Shown here piece by piece: positions 27,847-36,465 of a stretch of DNA of 64,000 nucleotides. Under the pieces are notes generated by a model. It saw nothing but the letters and a program-made list of their open reading frames with translations. It searched no databases and had not been told where the DNA came from. This DNA comes from Cellulomonas denverensis (GTDB lineage: Bacteria > Actinomycetota > Actinomycetes > Actinomycetales > Cellulomonadaceae), in contig NZ_JAAXOX010000008.1 of the NCBI RefSeq assembly GCF_012396125.1, positions 62,001-126,000 of the forward strand, given 5' to 3'. The first letter of the stretch is position 1. Each line of letters opens with the position of its first letter. A program made the position numbers and the translations under genes.

Positions 27847-27932
27847 TCGTGCTGGATGTGGTCGCGGCCGTGCTGGGGGTGGCCGCGGTGGCCTACCTGG
27901 TGTGGGCGCTGGTGAAGCCGGAGCGGTTCTGA
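27843..27932 (+). CDS. kdpF: Potassium-transporting ATPase subunit KdpF
   Basis: A 29-residue single-helix peptide ending in ALVKPERF, the typical KdpF C-terminus. KdpF stabilises the KdpABC complex. It starts with GTG overlapping the previous stop by 4 nt, and its TGA overlaps the ATG of kdpA by one base. Confidence 0.85.
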   Translation: MIVLDVVAAVLGVAAVAYLVWALVKPERF

Positions 27933-29557
27933 TGGCCGCGGCGGCGATCGCACAGGCGGCGACGGTGGTCGTGATCCTGGCGGCGGCGTACCGGCCGGTG
28001 GGCGACTGGATGGCGCACGTGTACTCCTCGGCCCGGGACTGGCGGGTGGAGCGCGGGCTGTACCGGCTGCTGGGCGTGGACCCGGGGCAGGAGCAGACCT
28101 GGCGCGGGTACCTGCGCGGGGTGCTGGCGTTCTCGCTGGTGAGCGTGCTGCTGGTGTACCTGTTGCAGCGGGTGCAGAGCTGGCTGCCCTTCGATCTGGG
28201 GTTGCCGGACCCGGGGGCGCACCTGAGTTTCAACACGGCGATCTCGTTCGTGGCGAACACGAACTGGCAGTCGTACTCGCCGGAGGCGACGCTCGGGTAC
28301 GCGGTGCAGGCGCTGGGCCTGGCGGTGCAGAACTTCGTGTCGGCCGCGGTGGGCATGGCGGTGGCGATCGCACTGGTCCGGGGCTTCGCGCGGCGGCGGT
28401 CGGCGACGATTGGCAACTTCTGGGTGGACCTCACCCGGGGGCTGACCCGGATCCTGGTGCCGATCAGTGTGCTGGCGGCGGTGGTGCTGCTGGCGAGCGG
28501 GGTGATCCAGAACTGGCACGGGTTCACCGAGGTGACCACCCTGACCGGCGGCGCCCAGTCGATCCCCGGTGGACCGGTGGCCTCGCAGGAGGCGATCAAA
28601 CTGCTCGGCACGAATGGTGGCGGGTTCTTCAATGCGAACTCGGCGCACCCGTTCGAGAATCCCTCGGCCTGGACGAATCTGGTCGAGGTGATCCTGATGT
28701 TGCTGATCCCGTTCAGTCTGCCCCGGACATTCGGGCGAATGGTCGGGAACAACAAGCAGGGATATGCCATTCTCGGCACGATGGCCGGGCTGTTCCTGGT
28801 GTCGCTGACCGTCCTGACCGTGCTGGAGACCGCGAACGGGTCGATGGAGGGCAAGGAGCAGCGGTTCGGGATCGCGGGGACCACGCTGTTCGGCTCGACC
28901 AGCACCCTGACGTCCACCGGCGCGGTGAACGGGATGCACGACAGCTTCAGCGCCCTGGGCGGGATGCTGCCGATGCTGAACATGATGCTGGGCGAGGTCG
29001 CGCCGGGCGGAGTCGGCTCCGGGCTGTACGGGATGCTGGTCCTGGCGGTGATCGCGGTGTTCATCGGCGGCCTGATGGTCGGCCGGACGCCGGAGTACCT
29101 GGGCAAGAAGATCGGGCCGCGGGAGATCAAGCTCGCGGCGCTGTACATCCTGGTCACGCCGACCCTGGTGCTGGCCGGCACCGCCGCGACGGTGAGCATC
29201 CCGGACATCCGGGACCTGACCGCGAACCCGGGCGTGCACGGCTTCAGCGAGATCCTGTACGCCTTCACCTCCGCGGCGAACAACAACGGGTCGGCCTTCG
29301 CGGGGCTGACCGCGAACACCCCGTGGATGAACACCGCACTCGGGGTGGCGATGCTGCTCGGCCGGTTGCTGCCGATCGTGTTCGTCCTGGCGCTGGCCGG
29401 GTCGCTGGCGGCGCAGGACGCCGTACCGGAGACCGCGGGCACGCTGCCCACCCACCGGCCGCAGTTCGTCGGCCTGCTCGCGGGCGTCACGGTGATCGTG
29501 ACCGCCCTGACCTACTTCCCGGTGCTCGCACTGGGCCCACTGGCGGAAGGCCTGTGA
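27932..29557 (+). CDS. kdpA: Potassium-transporting ATPase subunit KdpA
   Basis: A 541-residue membrane subunit, close to the usual 557, that contains the K+ selectivity filter and channel. Typical segments include [18 protein letters not shown] (first selectivity loop), [20 protein letters not shown] (second) and [17 protein letters not shown] (fourth). About ten transmembrane helices are visible. ATG at 27932 overlaps the kdpF stop; longer versions of the frame run into kdpF and are wrong. The stop overlaps the kdpB start. Confidence 0.95.
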   Translation: MAAAAIAQAATVVVILAAAYRPVGDWMAHVYSSARDWRVERGLYRLLGVDPGQEQTWRGYLRGVLAFSLVSVLLVYLLQRVQSWLPFDLGLPDPGAHLSFNTAISFVANTNWQSYSPEATLGYAVQALGLAVQNFVSAAVGMAVAIALVRGFARRRSATIGNFWVDLTRGLTRILVPISVLAAVVLLASGVIQNWHGFTEVTTLTGGAQSIPGGPVASQEAIKLLGTNGGGFFNANSAHPFENPSAWTNLVEVILMLLIPFSLPRTFGRMVGNNKQGYAILGTMAGLFLVSLTVLTVLETANGSMEGKEQRFGIAGTTLFGSTSTLTSTGAVNGMHDSFSALGGMLPMLNMMLGEVAPGGVGSGLYGMLVLAVIAVFIGGLMVGRTPEYLGKKIGPREIKLAALYILVTPTLVLAGTAATVSIPDIRDLTANPGVHGFSEILYAFTSAANNNGSAFAGLTANTPWMNTALGVAMLLGRLLPIVFVLALAGSLAAQDAVPETAGTLPTHRPQFVGLLAGVTVIVTALTYFPVLALGPLAEGL

Positions 29558-31599
29558 TGACTGCCCTGATGACCCCTCCGGCCACCCCGTCGATCCTGCG
29601 CACGCCGCCGGGACGGGCGCAGTACCGGGAGGCGCTGCGCAAGCTGGACCCCCGGGTGATGTGGCACAACCCGGTGATGTTCGTGGTCGAGGCCGGTGCG
29701 GCGCTGACCACGCTGCTGGCGATCGCCGAGCCGTTCCTCGGTGGGCCGGAGGACTCCGGTGGTTCGCCGGTGCCGGTCGGCTTCACCGCGGCGATCGCGG
29801 TCTGGCTGTGGTTGACCGTGCTGTTCGCCAACCTGGCCGAGTCGGTGGCCGAGGGCCGCGGCAAGGCTCAGGCGGAGAGCCTGCGCCAGACCCGGACCAG
29901 CACCGTGGCGCACGTGGTCGCGGATGTCGACGCGACGACGTGGACCGAGCGGTCCTCGGCGGAACTGGTGATCGGCGACCTGGTGGTGGTGAGCGCGGGG
30001 GAGCTGATCCCCGGCGACGGCGACATCGTGGCGGGCATCGCCTCGGTGGACGAGTCGGCGATCACCGGCGAGTCCGCGCCGGTGGTGCGCGAGTCCGGCG
30101 GCGACCGCAGTGCGGTGACCGGCGGCATCCGGGTGCTGTCGGACCGGATCGTGGTGCGGATCACCTCCACCCCCGGCCAGACCTTCGTGGACCGGATGAT
30201 CGCGCTGGTGGAGGGCGCCGCCCGGCAGAAGACCCCGAACGAGATCGCGCTGAACATCCTGCTGGCCAGCCTGTCGGTGGTCTTCGTGATCGTCGCCCTG
30301 ACCCTGGGCCCGATCGCCAGGTTCTCCGGGGCGGCGGTGAGCGTGCCGGTGCTGGTGGCGCTGCTGGTCTGCCTGATCCCGACCACGATCGGCGCACTGC
30401 TGTCCGCGATCGGCATCGCCGGGATGGACCGGCTGGTGCAGCGCAACGTGCTGGCGATGTCCGGCCGGGCGGTGGAGGCGGCCGGCGACGTGACCACGCT
30501 GCTGCTGGACAAGACCGGCACGATCACCTACGGCAACCGGCAGGCGGTGGCGTTCCGCCCGCTGGCCGGGGTGAGCGAGCACGAGCTGGCCGAGGCGGCC
30601 GCGCTGTCCTCGCTGGGCGACCCGACGCCGGAGGGTGCCAGCATCGTGACGCTGGCGGCCGGCCAGGGGATCAGCCCGCGGGCCCGCGGGCTGATCGTGC
30701 CGTTCACCGCCCAGACCCGGATGAGCGGGGTCGACCTGCCGGACGGCACGGTGATCCGCAAGGGTGCCGGCTCGGTGATGGTCAGCGACCCGGCACTGGA
30801 CGTGATCGTCGAGGAGATCGCCCAGCAGGGCGGCACCCCGCTGGTGGTGGCGGTCGACGACCGGCCGCTCGGGGTGGTGCACCTGAAGGACGTGGTCAAG
30901 CCCGGCCTGACCGAGCGCTTCGCCGAGCTGCGGGCGATGGGCATCCGCACGGTGATGATCACCGGTGACAACCCGCTCACCGCCCGGGCGATCGCCGCCG
31001 AGGCCGGAGTGGACGACTTCCTGGCCGAGGCCACCCCGGAGGACAAGCTGGAGCTGATCCGCCGCGAACAGGCCGGCGGCAACCTGGTCGCGATGACCGG
31101 CGACGGGACGAACGACGCCCCGGCGCTGGCGCAGGCGGATGTCGGGGTGGCGATGAACACCGGCACCTCGGCCGCCAAGGAGGCCGGGAACATGGTCGAC
31201 CTGGACTCGGACCCGACCAAGCTGATCGACATCGTCCGGATCGGCAAGCAGTTGCTGATCACCCGCGGGGCACTGACCACGTTCTCGATCGCCAACGACG
31301 TGGCCAAGTACTTCGCGATCATCCCGGCCCTGTTCGCCGGGGTGTTCCCGGGTCTGGCGGTGCTGAACATCATGGGCCTGTCCAGCCCGGCCTCGGCGAT
31401 CATGTCCGCGATCATCTTCAACGCGCTGATCATCGTGGCCCTGATCCCGCTGGCCCTGCGCGGGGTGCGGTACCGCCCGCTGCCCGCGACCAAGATCCTC
31501 GGCCGCAACCTGCTGGTCTACGGACTCGGCGGTGTGGTCGCCCCCTTCCTCGGCATCAAGCTGATCGACCTGGTCGTCAGCCTGCTGCCCGGTTTCTGA
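29557..31599 (+). CDS. kdpB: Potassium-transporting P-type ATPase KdpB
   Basis: A 680-residue P-type ATPase that provides energy for K+ uptake by KdpA. The phosphorylation site Asp318 lies in [12 protein letters not shown], the actuator loop is ITGESAPV and the hinge motif is [12 protein letters not shown]. The transmembrane motif around [17 protein letters not shown] is KdpB-specific. The start ATG overlaps the kdpA TGA by one base, so translation is coupled. Length and motifs are complete. Confidence 0.96.
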   Translation: MTALMTPPATPSILRTPPGRAQYREALRKLDPRVMWHNPVMFVVEAGAALTTLLAIAEPFLGGPEDSGGSPVPVGFTAAIAVWLWLTVLFANLAESVAEGRGKAQAESLRQTRTSTVAHVVADVDATTWTERSSAELVIGDLVVVSAGELIPGDGDIVAGIASVDESAITGESAPVVRESGGDRSAVTGGIRVLSDRIVVRITSTPGQTFVDRMIALVEGAARQKTPNEIALNILLASLSVVFVIVALTLGPIARFSGAAVSVPVLVALLVCLIPTTIGALLSAIGIAGMDRLVQRNVLAMSGRAVEAAGDVTTLLLDKTGTITYGNRQAVAFRPLAGVSEHELAEAAALSSLGDPTPEGASIVTLAAGQGISPRARGLIVPFTAQTRMSGVDLPDGTVIRKGAGSVMVSDPALDVIVEEIAQQGGTPLVVAVDDRPLGVVHLKDVVKPGLTERFAELRAMGIRTVMITGDNPLTARAIAAEAGVDDFLAEATPEDKLELIRREQAGGNLVAMTGDGTNDAPALAQADVGVAMNTGTSAAKEAGNMVDLDSDPTKLIDIVRIGKQLLITRGALTTFSIANDVAKYFAIIPALFAGVFPGLAVLNIMGLSSPASAIMSAIIFNALIIVALIPLALRGVRYRPLPATKILGRNLLVYGLGGVVAPFLGIKLIDLVVSLLPGF

Positions 31600-31613
31600 A
31601 CTGGAGTCCGGCG

Positions 31614-32171
31614 ATGAATCCTCGTCACTTCTGGCCGCAGCTGCGGGTCGCCACCCGGGCGCTGCTGGTCGCCACTGTCGCCCTCGGCATCGGCTACCCG
31701 GCGCTGATCACCGGGGTGGGCGCCCTGCTGCCCGATGCCGCACACGGATCGCTGGTCACCGGCGCGGACGGGACGGTGGTCGGTTCCCGGCTGATCGGCC
31801 AGTCCTTCGACGACGACCCGCGCTACTTCCAGTCCCGGCCCTCAGCCGCCGGTGACGGCTACGACGTGGCGGCCTCCGGCGGCAGCAACCTGGGGCCGGA
31901 GAACCCCGACCTGGCGGCGGCGGTGGCCGAGCGCCGGGCGGCCGGGGCCACCGCACCCGATGCGCTGACCGCCTCCGGCTCCGGGCTGGACCCGGACATC
32001 AGCCCGGAGAACGCCCGGTCCCAGGTCGATCGGGTGGCCGAGGCCCGCGGACTGCCGCGGGAGGAGGTCGCGGCGCTGGTCGAGGCTACGATCGCGGGCA
32101 GGCAACTGGGCTACCTGGGAGAGCCGACCGTGAACGTGCTGACCCTCAACCTCGCACTCGATCAGCAGTGA
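31614..32171 (+). CDS. kdpC: Potassium-transporting ATPase subunit KdpC
   Basis: A 185-residue subunit with one N-terminal membrane helix (about residues 12-36) and an outer domain. Family motifs are LITGVGAL, GSRLIGQSF, YFQSRPSAAGDGYD, SGGSNLGPENPDL and LPREEVAALV. It is an accessory subunit that raises ATP and K+ affinity. ATG at 31614 lies 14 bp after kdpB with a CTGGAG site. The stop overlaps the GTG of kdpD by 4 nt. Confidence 0.95.
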   Translation: MNPRHFWPQLRVATRALLVATVALGIGYPALITGVGALLPDAAHGSLVTGADGTVVGSRLIGQSFDDDPRYFQSRPSAAGDGYDVAASGGSNLGPENPDLAAAVAERRAAGATAPDALTASGSGLDPDISPENARSQVDRVAEARGLPREEVAALVEATIAGRQLGYLGEPTVNVLTLNLALDQQ

Positions 32172-34666
32172 GACGCGGCCGGCTCCGGGTCCTGCTGGGC
32201 GCCGCGCCCGGCGTGGGGAAGACCTACGCCATGCTCGAGGCCGGGCGGGATATGGTCGCCGACGGTGTGGACGTAGTGGTCGCGGTCGTGGAGACCCACG
32301 GCCGCGCCGCCACCGCCGCCCTGGTGGCCGGGCTGGAGGTGGTGCCCCGGCGCCGGGTGGAGCACCGGGGTGTGCAGCTGGACGAGATGGACCTGGACGC
32401 CGTGCTGGCCCGGGCCCCGCAGGTCGCCCTGGTCGACGAGTTCGCCCACACCAACGCGCCCGGGTCCCGGAACGCCAAGCGCTGGCAGGACGTCCAGGAG
32501 CTGCTGGACGCCGGGATCACGGTGCTGACCACGGTCAACATCCAGCACATCGAGTCGCTGAACGACGTGGTCCGCACCATCACCGGAGTGCCGCAGCGCG
32601 AGACGGTGCCGGACGCCCGGCTGCGCGCCGCGGACCAGATCGAGCTGGTCGACCTCGCCCCGCAGTCGCTGCGGGACCGGCTGGCCGAGGGGCAGGTCTA
32701 CCCGGCCGAGCGGGTGGATGCCGCGCTGTCCAACTACTTCCGGCTCGGCAACCTGACCGCGCTGCGCGAGCTGGCCCTGCTCTGGCTTGCCGACGAGGTG
32801 GACTCCGCGCTGCGCAGCTACCGGGCCGATCACGCGATCGATGCGCCCTGGGAGGCCCGGGAGCGGGTGGTGGTCGCGCTGACCGGCGGCCCGGAGGGGG
32901 AGACCGTGCTGCGCCGGGGCGCCCGGATCGCCGCCCGCAGCGCCGGGGGCGAGCTGGTGGCGGTGCATGTCACCGGGCAGAGCGGGCTGCGCGACACCGA
33001 TCCGGGGGCGCTCGCGGCCCAGGCGGCGCTCACCGAGGAACTGGGCGGCACCTTCCACCAGGTGGTGGGCGAGGACGTGCCGGAGTCGCTGGTCGGCTTC
33101 GCCCGGGCGGCGAACGCCACCCAGCTGGTGATCGGGATCAGCCGCCGCAGCCGGTTGTCGGCGTTGCTGACCGGGCCGGGGATCGGGGCGACCGTGATCC
33201 GGGCCGCCGGGCCGATCGACGTGCACATCGTCAATCACGAGGAGGCCGGCGGCCGGCGCCGGGTGCTGCCGCCACTGGGTGGGGCGCTGACCATGCGGCG
33301 GCGGCTGCTCGGACTGGTGTTGGCCCTGGTCTGCGGCCCGGCGCTGACCGCGGTGCTGCGGGCCACCCGCACCGAGGACACCCTGGTCGGCGACGTGCTG
33401 GCCTATCAGCTGCTGGTGGTGGTGGTCGCGCTGGTCGGCGGCCTGTGGCCGGCGCTGTTCGCTGCGGTGCTGTCCGGGCTGACCCTCGACTTCTTCTTCA
33501 TCGACCCGCTGCACACGATCACGATCGGCGAACCGAAGCACGCGATCGCGCTGCTGCTCTACATCCTGAACGCGGTGCTGGTGTCCTACGTCGTCGACCA
33601 GGCGGCACGCCGCACCCGGGCCGCCGAGCGCGCGTCGGCGGAGTCTGAGCTGCTCAGCACGGTGGCCGGGGGAGTGCTGCGCGGGCAGGACGCGGTGGCC
33701 GCACTGCTGGCCCGGGCCCGGGAGTCCTTCGGGCTGACCGCGGTCCGGCTGCGCAGCACCGACGGCACCGTGCTGGCCGGCGACGGCGACTGGCCGGAGG
33801 ACGCACCGCCCGGCGGCAGCACCCCGGTGGACGACCACACCGTGCTGGAGCGGATCGGCCCGGATCTGGACGCCTCCGGCAGTCGGTTGCTGGCGGTGGT
33901 GGTGTCCCAGATCGCCGCCGCTCTGGAGCAGCAGCGGCTGCGCGCCACCGCGGAGGAGGTCGGTCCGCTGGTGGAGACCGACCAGGTCCGATCGGCGCTG
34001 CTGTCCGCGGTGAGCCACGACCTGCGCCGCCCGCTGACCGCCGCCACCACCGCGATCGGGTCGCTGCGCCAGCCGGATGTCGACTTCTCCCCGGAGGACC
34101 GCGACGAGCTGCTGGCCACCGCCGACGAGTCGCTCGGCACCCTGACCGCACTGGTCACCGATCTGCTGGACGTGACCCGGCTGCAGGCGGGCGTGCTGGG
34201 CGTGACCCTGCTGCCCACCGACGTGGACGAGGTGATCCTGCCCGCGCTGGACGAGTTGGGCCTCGGGCCGGACGACGTGGAACTCGACCTGGACCCGGCG
34301 CTGCCGCTGGTCGCCGCCGATCCGGCCCTGCTCCGGCGGGTGCTGGTGAACACGCTGGCCAACGCGGTGCAGGTCAGCCCGGACCGCCGGGTGCGGGTGA
34401 GCACCAGCAGCTTCGGTGACCGGGTGGAGATCCGGGTGATCGACCACGGTCCCGGGGTGGCGCCGGAGCGGCAGGACGAGCTGTTCGTGCCGTTCCAGCG
34501 GCTGGGCGACACCGACAATCTGACCGGGCTGGGGCTGGGCCTGGCGCTGTCGCGTGGCTTCACCGAGGGGATGGGTGGCACGCTCGCCCCGGAGGACACC
34601 CCGGGCGGCGGCCTGACGATGGTGGTCTCGCTGCCGGTGTCGGCCGAGTCGGAGGAGCGCCGGTGA
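32168..34666 (+). CDS. kdpD: Sensor histidine kinase KdpD
   Basis: An 832-residue membrane sensor of K+ limitation and turgor. In order: the KdpD N-terminal domain with Walker A GAAPGVGKTYAML and a DEFAHTN motif, a universal stress protein domain (about residues 230-350), four short transmembrane helices (about 380-480), a GAF-like region, the HisKA domain with phospho-acceptor His617 in SHDLRRPLT, and the ATP-binding HATPase domain (N box NTLANAVQV, G boxes DHGPGV and GLGLGLAL). GTG start overlaps kdpC. It phosphorylates KdpE, encoded directly downstream. Confidence 0.95.
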   Translation: MRRGRLRVLLGAAPGVGKTYAMLEAGRDMVADGVDVVVAVVETHGRAATAALVAGLEVVPRRRVEHRGVQLDEMDLDAVLARAPQVALVDEFAHTNAPGSRNAKRWQDVQELLDAGITVLTTVNIQHIESLNDVVRTITGVPQRETVPDARLRAADQIELVDLAPQSLRDRLAEGQVYPAERVDAALSNYFRLGNLTALRELALLWLADEVDSALRSYRADHAIDAPWEARERVVVALTGGPEGETVLRRGARIAARSAGGELVAVHVTGQSGLRDTDPGALAAQAALTEELGGTFHQVVGEDVPESLVGFARAANATQLVIGISRRSRLSALLTGPGIGATVIRAAGPIDVHIVNHEEAGGRRRVLPPLGGALTMRRRLLGLVLALVCGPALTAVLRATRTEDTLVGDVLAYQLLVVVVALVGGLWPALFAAVLSGLTLDFFFIDPLHTITIGEPKHAIALLLYILNAVLVSYVVDQAARRTRAAERASAESELLSTVAGGVLRGQDAVAALLARARESFGLTAVRLRSTDGTVLAGDGDWPEDAPPGGSTPVDDHTVLERIGPDLDASGSRLLAVVVSQIAAALEQQRLRATAEEVGPLVETDQVRSALLSAVSHDLRRPLTAATTAIGSLRQPDVDFSPEDRDELLATADESLGTLTALVTDLLDVTRLQAGVLGVTLLPTDVDEVILPALDELGLGPDDVELDLDPALPLVAADPALLRRVLVNTLANAVQVSPDRRVRVSTSSFGDRVEIRVIDHGPGVAPERQDELFVPFQRLGDTDNLTGLGLGLALSRGFTEGMGGTLAPEDTPGGGLTMVVSLPVSAESEERR

Positions 34667-35385
34667 AGATCCTGATCGCGGACGACGACCCGCAGATCCT
34701 GCGCGCACTGCGGATCACCCTGCGGGCCCGCGGCTACGAGGTGATCGTGGCCACCGACGGCGTGCAGGCGGTGAACCGGGCGATCGAGCACAAGCCGGAC
34801 CTGTACCTGATCGACCTCGGGATGCCGAACCTGGACGGGGTGGAGGTGATCGCGGGGCTGCGCGGTTGGACCTCGGCGCCGATCCTGGTGGTCTCCGGCC
34901 GGACCGGCTCGGCGGACAAGGTCGAGGCGCTGGACGCCGGGGCCGACGACTACGTGACCAAGCCGTTCCAGATCGACGAGCTGCTGGCCCGGATCCGGGC
35001 GCTGAGCCGGCGTGCCGAGTCGGCGGTGCCGACCCGGGACGCGGACCCGCTGATCCGGATCGGCGAGACCGTGATCGACCTGTCCGCCACGACGGTGTCC
35101 CGGGCCGGGGTGCCGGTGCGGCTGACCCCGACCGAGTGGCGGGTGCTGGAGATCCTGGTCCGCAACGCCGGCCGGCTGGTCACCCGGCAGACCCTGCTGT
35201 CCGAGATCTGGGGTTCGGAGCACGTCACCGACACCGGCTATCTGCGGCTGTACCTGTCCCAGCTGCGCAAGAAACTGGAGCCGGATCCGTCCGCGCCGCG
35301 GTTCCTGCTGACCGAGCCGGGGATGGGCTATCGCTTCGATCCTCTGGGTGCCGCCACCCAGTCGACCCCGCCGGATGTGACCTAG
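34663..35385 (+). CDS. kdpE: Response regulator KdpE
   Basis: A 240-residue OmpR/PhoB-type activator of the kdp operon. The receiver domain has the acidic pair Asp8-Asp9, the phospho-acceptor Asp51 in LYLIDLGMPN and the conserved Lys in VTKPF. The C-terminal winged helix recognises DNA (TPTEWRVLEIL, YLRLYLSQLRKKLE). The GTG start overlaps the kdpD stop by 4 nt. It ends the operon; no strong terminator follows. Confidence 0.95.
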   Translation: MKILIADDDPQILRALRITLRARGYEVIVATDGVQAVNRAIEHKPDLYLIDLGMPNLDGVEVIAGLRGWTSAPILVVSGRTGSADKVEALDAGADDYVTKPFQIDELLARIRALSRRAESAVPTRDADPLIRIGETVIDLSATTVSRAGVPVRLTPTEWRVLEILVRNAGRLVTRQTLLSEIWGSEHVTDTGYLRLYLSQLRKKLEPDPSAPRFLLTEPGMGYRFDPLGAATQSTPPDVT

Positions 35386-35462
35386 ATCACGCGACACGCT
35401 GACCGCCGGGCAATCGCTTCCCGTGGGTTCTACCTGCATGTCTGTCCGCACTCGGGCGGTAC

Positions 35463-35492
35463 TTGCCGTTCTGTCCGATTTCGGGTTAGCGT
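35463..35492 (+). promoter_or_regulatory. Promoter of the riboswitch-bldC transcript
   Basis: TTGCCG (35463-35468) and TAGCGT (35487-35492) are 18 bp apart. Transcription from here would begin near 35499, just before the riboswitch aptamer. TAGCGT also occurs as a likely -10 box upstream of the FMN-binding, ABC/TetR and GH3 genes. Confidence 0.5.
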
Positions 35493-35502
35493 TCTCATCG
35501 TT

Positions 35503-35584
35503 GAGCGACAACGGCAAACCCGCCGCGAGGTGGGGACGCAAAGCCACGGGACCCTCGAAGGTCAGCCGGGCTACCGAACCGACT
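35503..35584 (+). ncRNA. Cyclic-di-GMP-I (GEMM) riboswitch
   Basis: The stretch matches the GEMM-I aptamer in order: GGCAAACC, a stem CCCGCC/GGTGGG capped by the GNRA tetraloop GCGA, the invariant GGGACGCAAAGCC, a second hairpin with a GAA-type loop closing towards CAGCCGGG, then CTACCG. The tetraloop and GACGCAAAGC core are the diagnostic parts. The aptamer ends a few bases before the AGGAG ribosome binding site of the bldC-like gene, so ligand binding probably controls access of ribosomes, although transcriptional control cannot be excluded. Boundaries of the outer P1 stem are approximate. Confidence 0.88.
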
Positions 35585-35594
35585 AGGAGCAGTC

Positions 35595-35825
35595 ATGACC
35601 ATCCCCTCCTTCCCCCTCGAGACCCGTCCGCAGGCCTCCGCGCTGCTCACCCCGGGTGAGGTCGCGGTGATGTTCCGGGTGGACCCGAAGACCGTCACCC
35701 GCTGGGCGCAGGCCGGCAAGCTGTCCGCCGTGCGGACCCTGGGCGGCCACCGCCGGTTCCTGGAGTCCGAGGTGATGGAGCTGCTCAACACGGTTCCGCA
35801 CCAGGTCGCCGCCGCGCGGATCTGA
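35595..35825 (+). CDS. bldC: BldC-like MerR/excisionase-type DNA-binding protein
   Basis: A 76-residue protein consisting of a single winged helix-turn-helix: LLTPGEVAVMFRVDPKTVTRWAQAGKLSAVRTLGGHRRF. That segment is nearly the same as Streptomyces BldC, which represses the onset of development by binding direct repeats in arrays. The ATG is preceded by AGGAG at 35585-35589. It is controlled by a c-di-GMP riboswitch in its 5' UTR. It is monocistronic, with a strong terminator after the stop. Confidence 0.9.
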   Translation: MTIPSFPLETRPQASALLTPGEVAVMFRVDPKTVTRWAQAGKLSAVRTLGGHRRFLESEVMELLNTVPHQVAAARI

Positions 35826-35841
35826 CCCGCACCGAGACCAC

Positions 35842-35875
35842 ACGGCCCCGCCGCCCACCCGGGCGACGGGGCCGT
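35842..35875. terminator. Bidirectional hairpin terminator between bldC and tetR
   Basis: Two 15-nt arms (35842-35856 and 35861-35875) pair at 14 of 15 positions round a 4-nt loop. The hairpin lies between the convergent 3' ends of the bldC-like and tetR genes. Confidence 0.7.
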
Positions 35876-35889
35876 CCTCGTCTCCGGGG

Positions 35890-36453
35890 TCAGAGCGGGT
35901 CGAGGATCGCCGACAGCACCGCGCGGCGGACCTCCACGATCGACCGCTCGGGCTGGAAGGCCAGCCACTCCAGCCCCGCGACCAGGGTCGCGCCGAACAG
36001 GGTCGCGGCGGTGAGCGAGGGGTCGCGTTGCGGCCAGCTCTCGGCCACCACCTCCGCGAACACCGCGAACGACCGGTCCCGGACCTGCCGGATCGAGTCC
36101 TCCCACTCCCGGCCGGTCCGGAACACCTCGGCGGTCATCAGCTTGGCGAAGTCCGGATGGGTGTGGATCTGCTCCAGCAGCTCGTGCACCAGGGCGCCGA
36201 TCGCGCGCCGCCCGGTCAGGCCGTCCCGGGCGGTGCGCAGGGCGACCGTCAGCCGTTCCACCCCGTCATCGATCAGGGACTCGAACAGGGCGGTCTTGGA
36301 CCCGAAGTTGTAGAACACCGACCCCTTCGCCACCCCGGCCGCGGCGGCGATGTCGTCCACCGAGGTCGCGGTGAACCCCCGGTCCGCGATCAGCGCGATC
36401 GCCGCCCGCTGGATCGCCTCCCGGGTGGTCAGGGTGGCCTCGGTGTCACTCAT
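35890..36453 (-). CDS. TetR-family transcriptional regulator
   Basis: A 187-residue regulator. The N-terminal helix-turn-helix includes IQRAAIALIADRGFTATSVDDIAAAAGVAKGSVFYNFGSK in outline (residues about 13-52). The C-terminal ligand-binding domain is of the type found with YhgE/Pip exporters. It is the last gene of an operon with the YhgE/Pip protein and ABC ATPase genes, starting 12 bp after the former. A 14-bp palindrome upstream of the operon is its probable operator, so it would repress its own operon. ATG at 36453 is chosen over the in-frame GTG 6 nt upstream. Confidence 0.85.
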   Translation of the reverse strand: MSDTEATLTTREAIQRAAIALIADRGFTATSVDDIAAAAGVAKGSVFYNFGSKTALFESLIDDGVERLTVALRTARDGLTGRRAIGALVHELLEQIHTHPDFAKLMTAEVFRTGREWEDSIRQVRDRSFAVFAEVVAESWPQRDPSLTAATLFGATLVAGLEWLAFQPERSIVEVRRAVLSAILDPL

Positions 36454-36465
36454 GGTCACAGCGTG

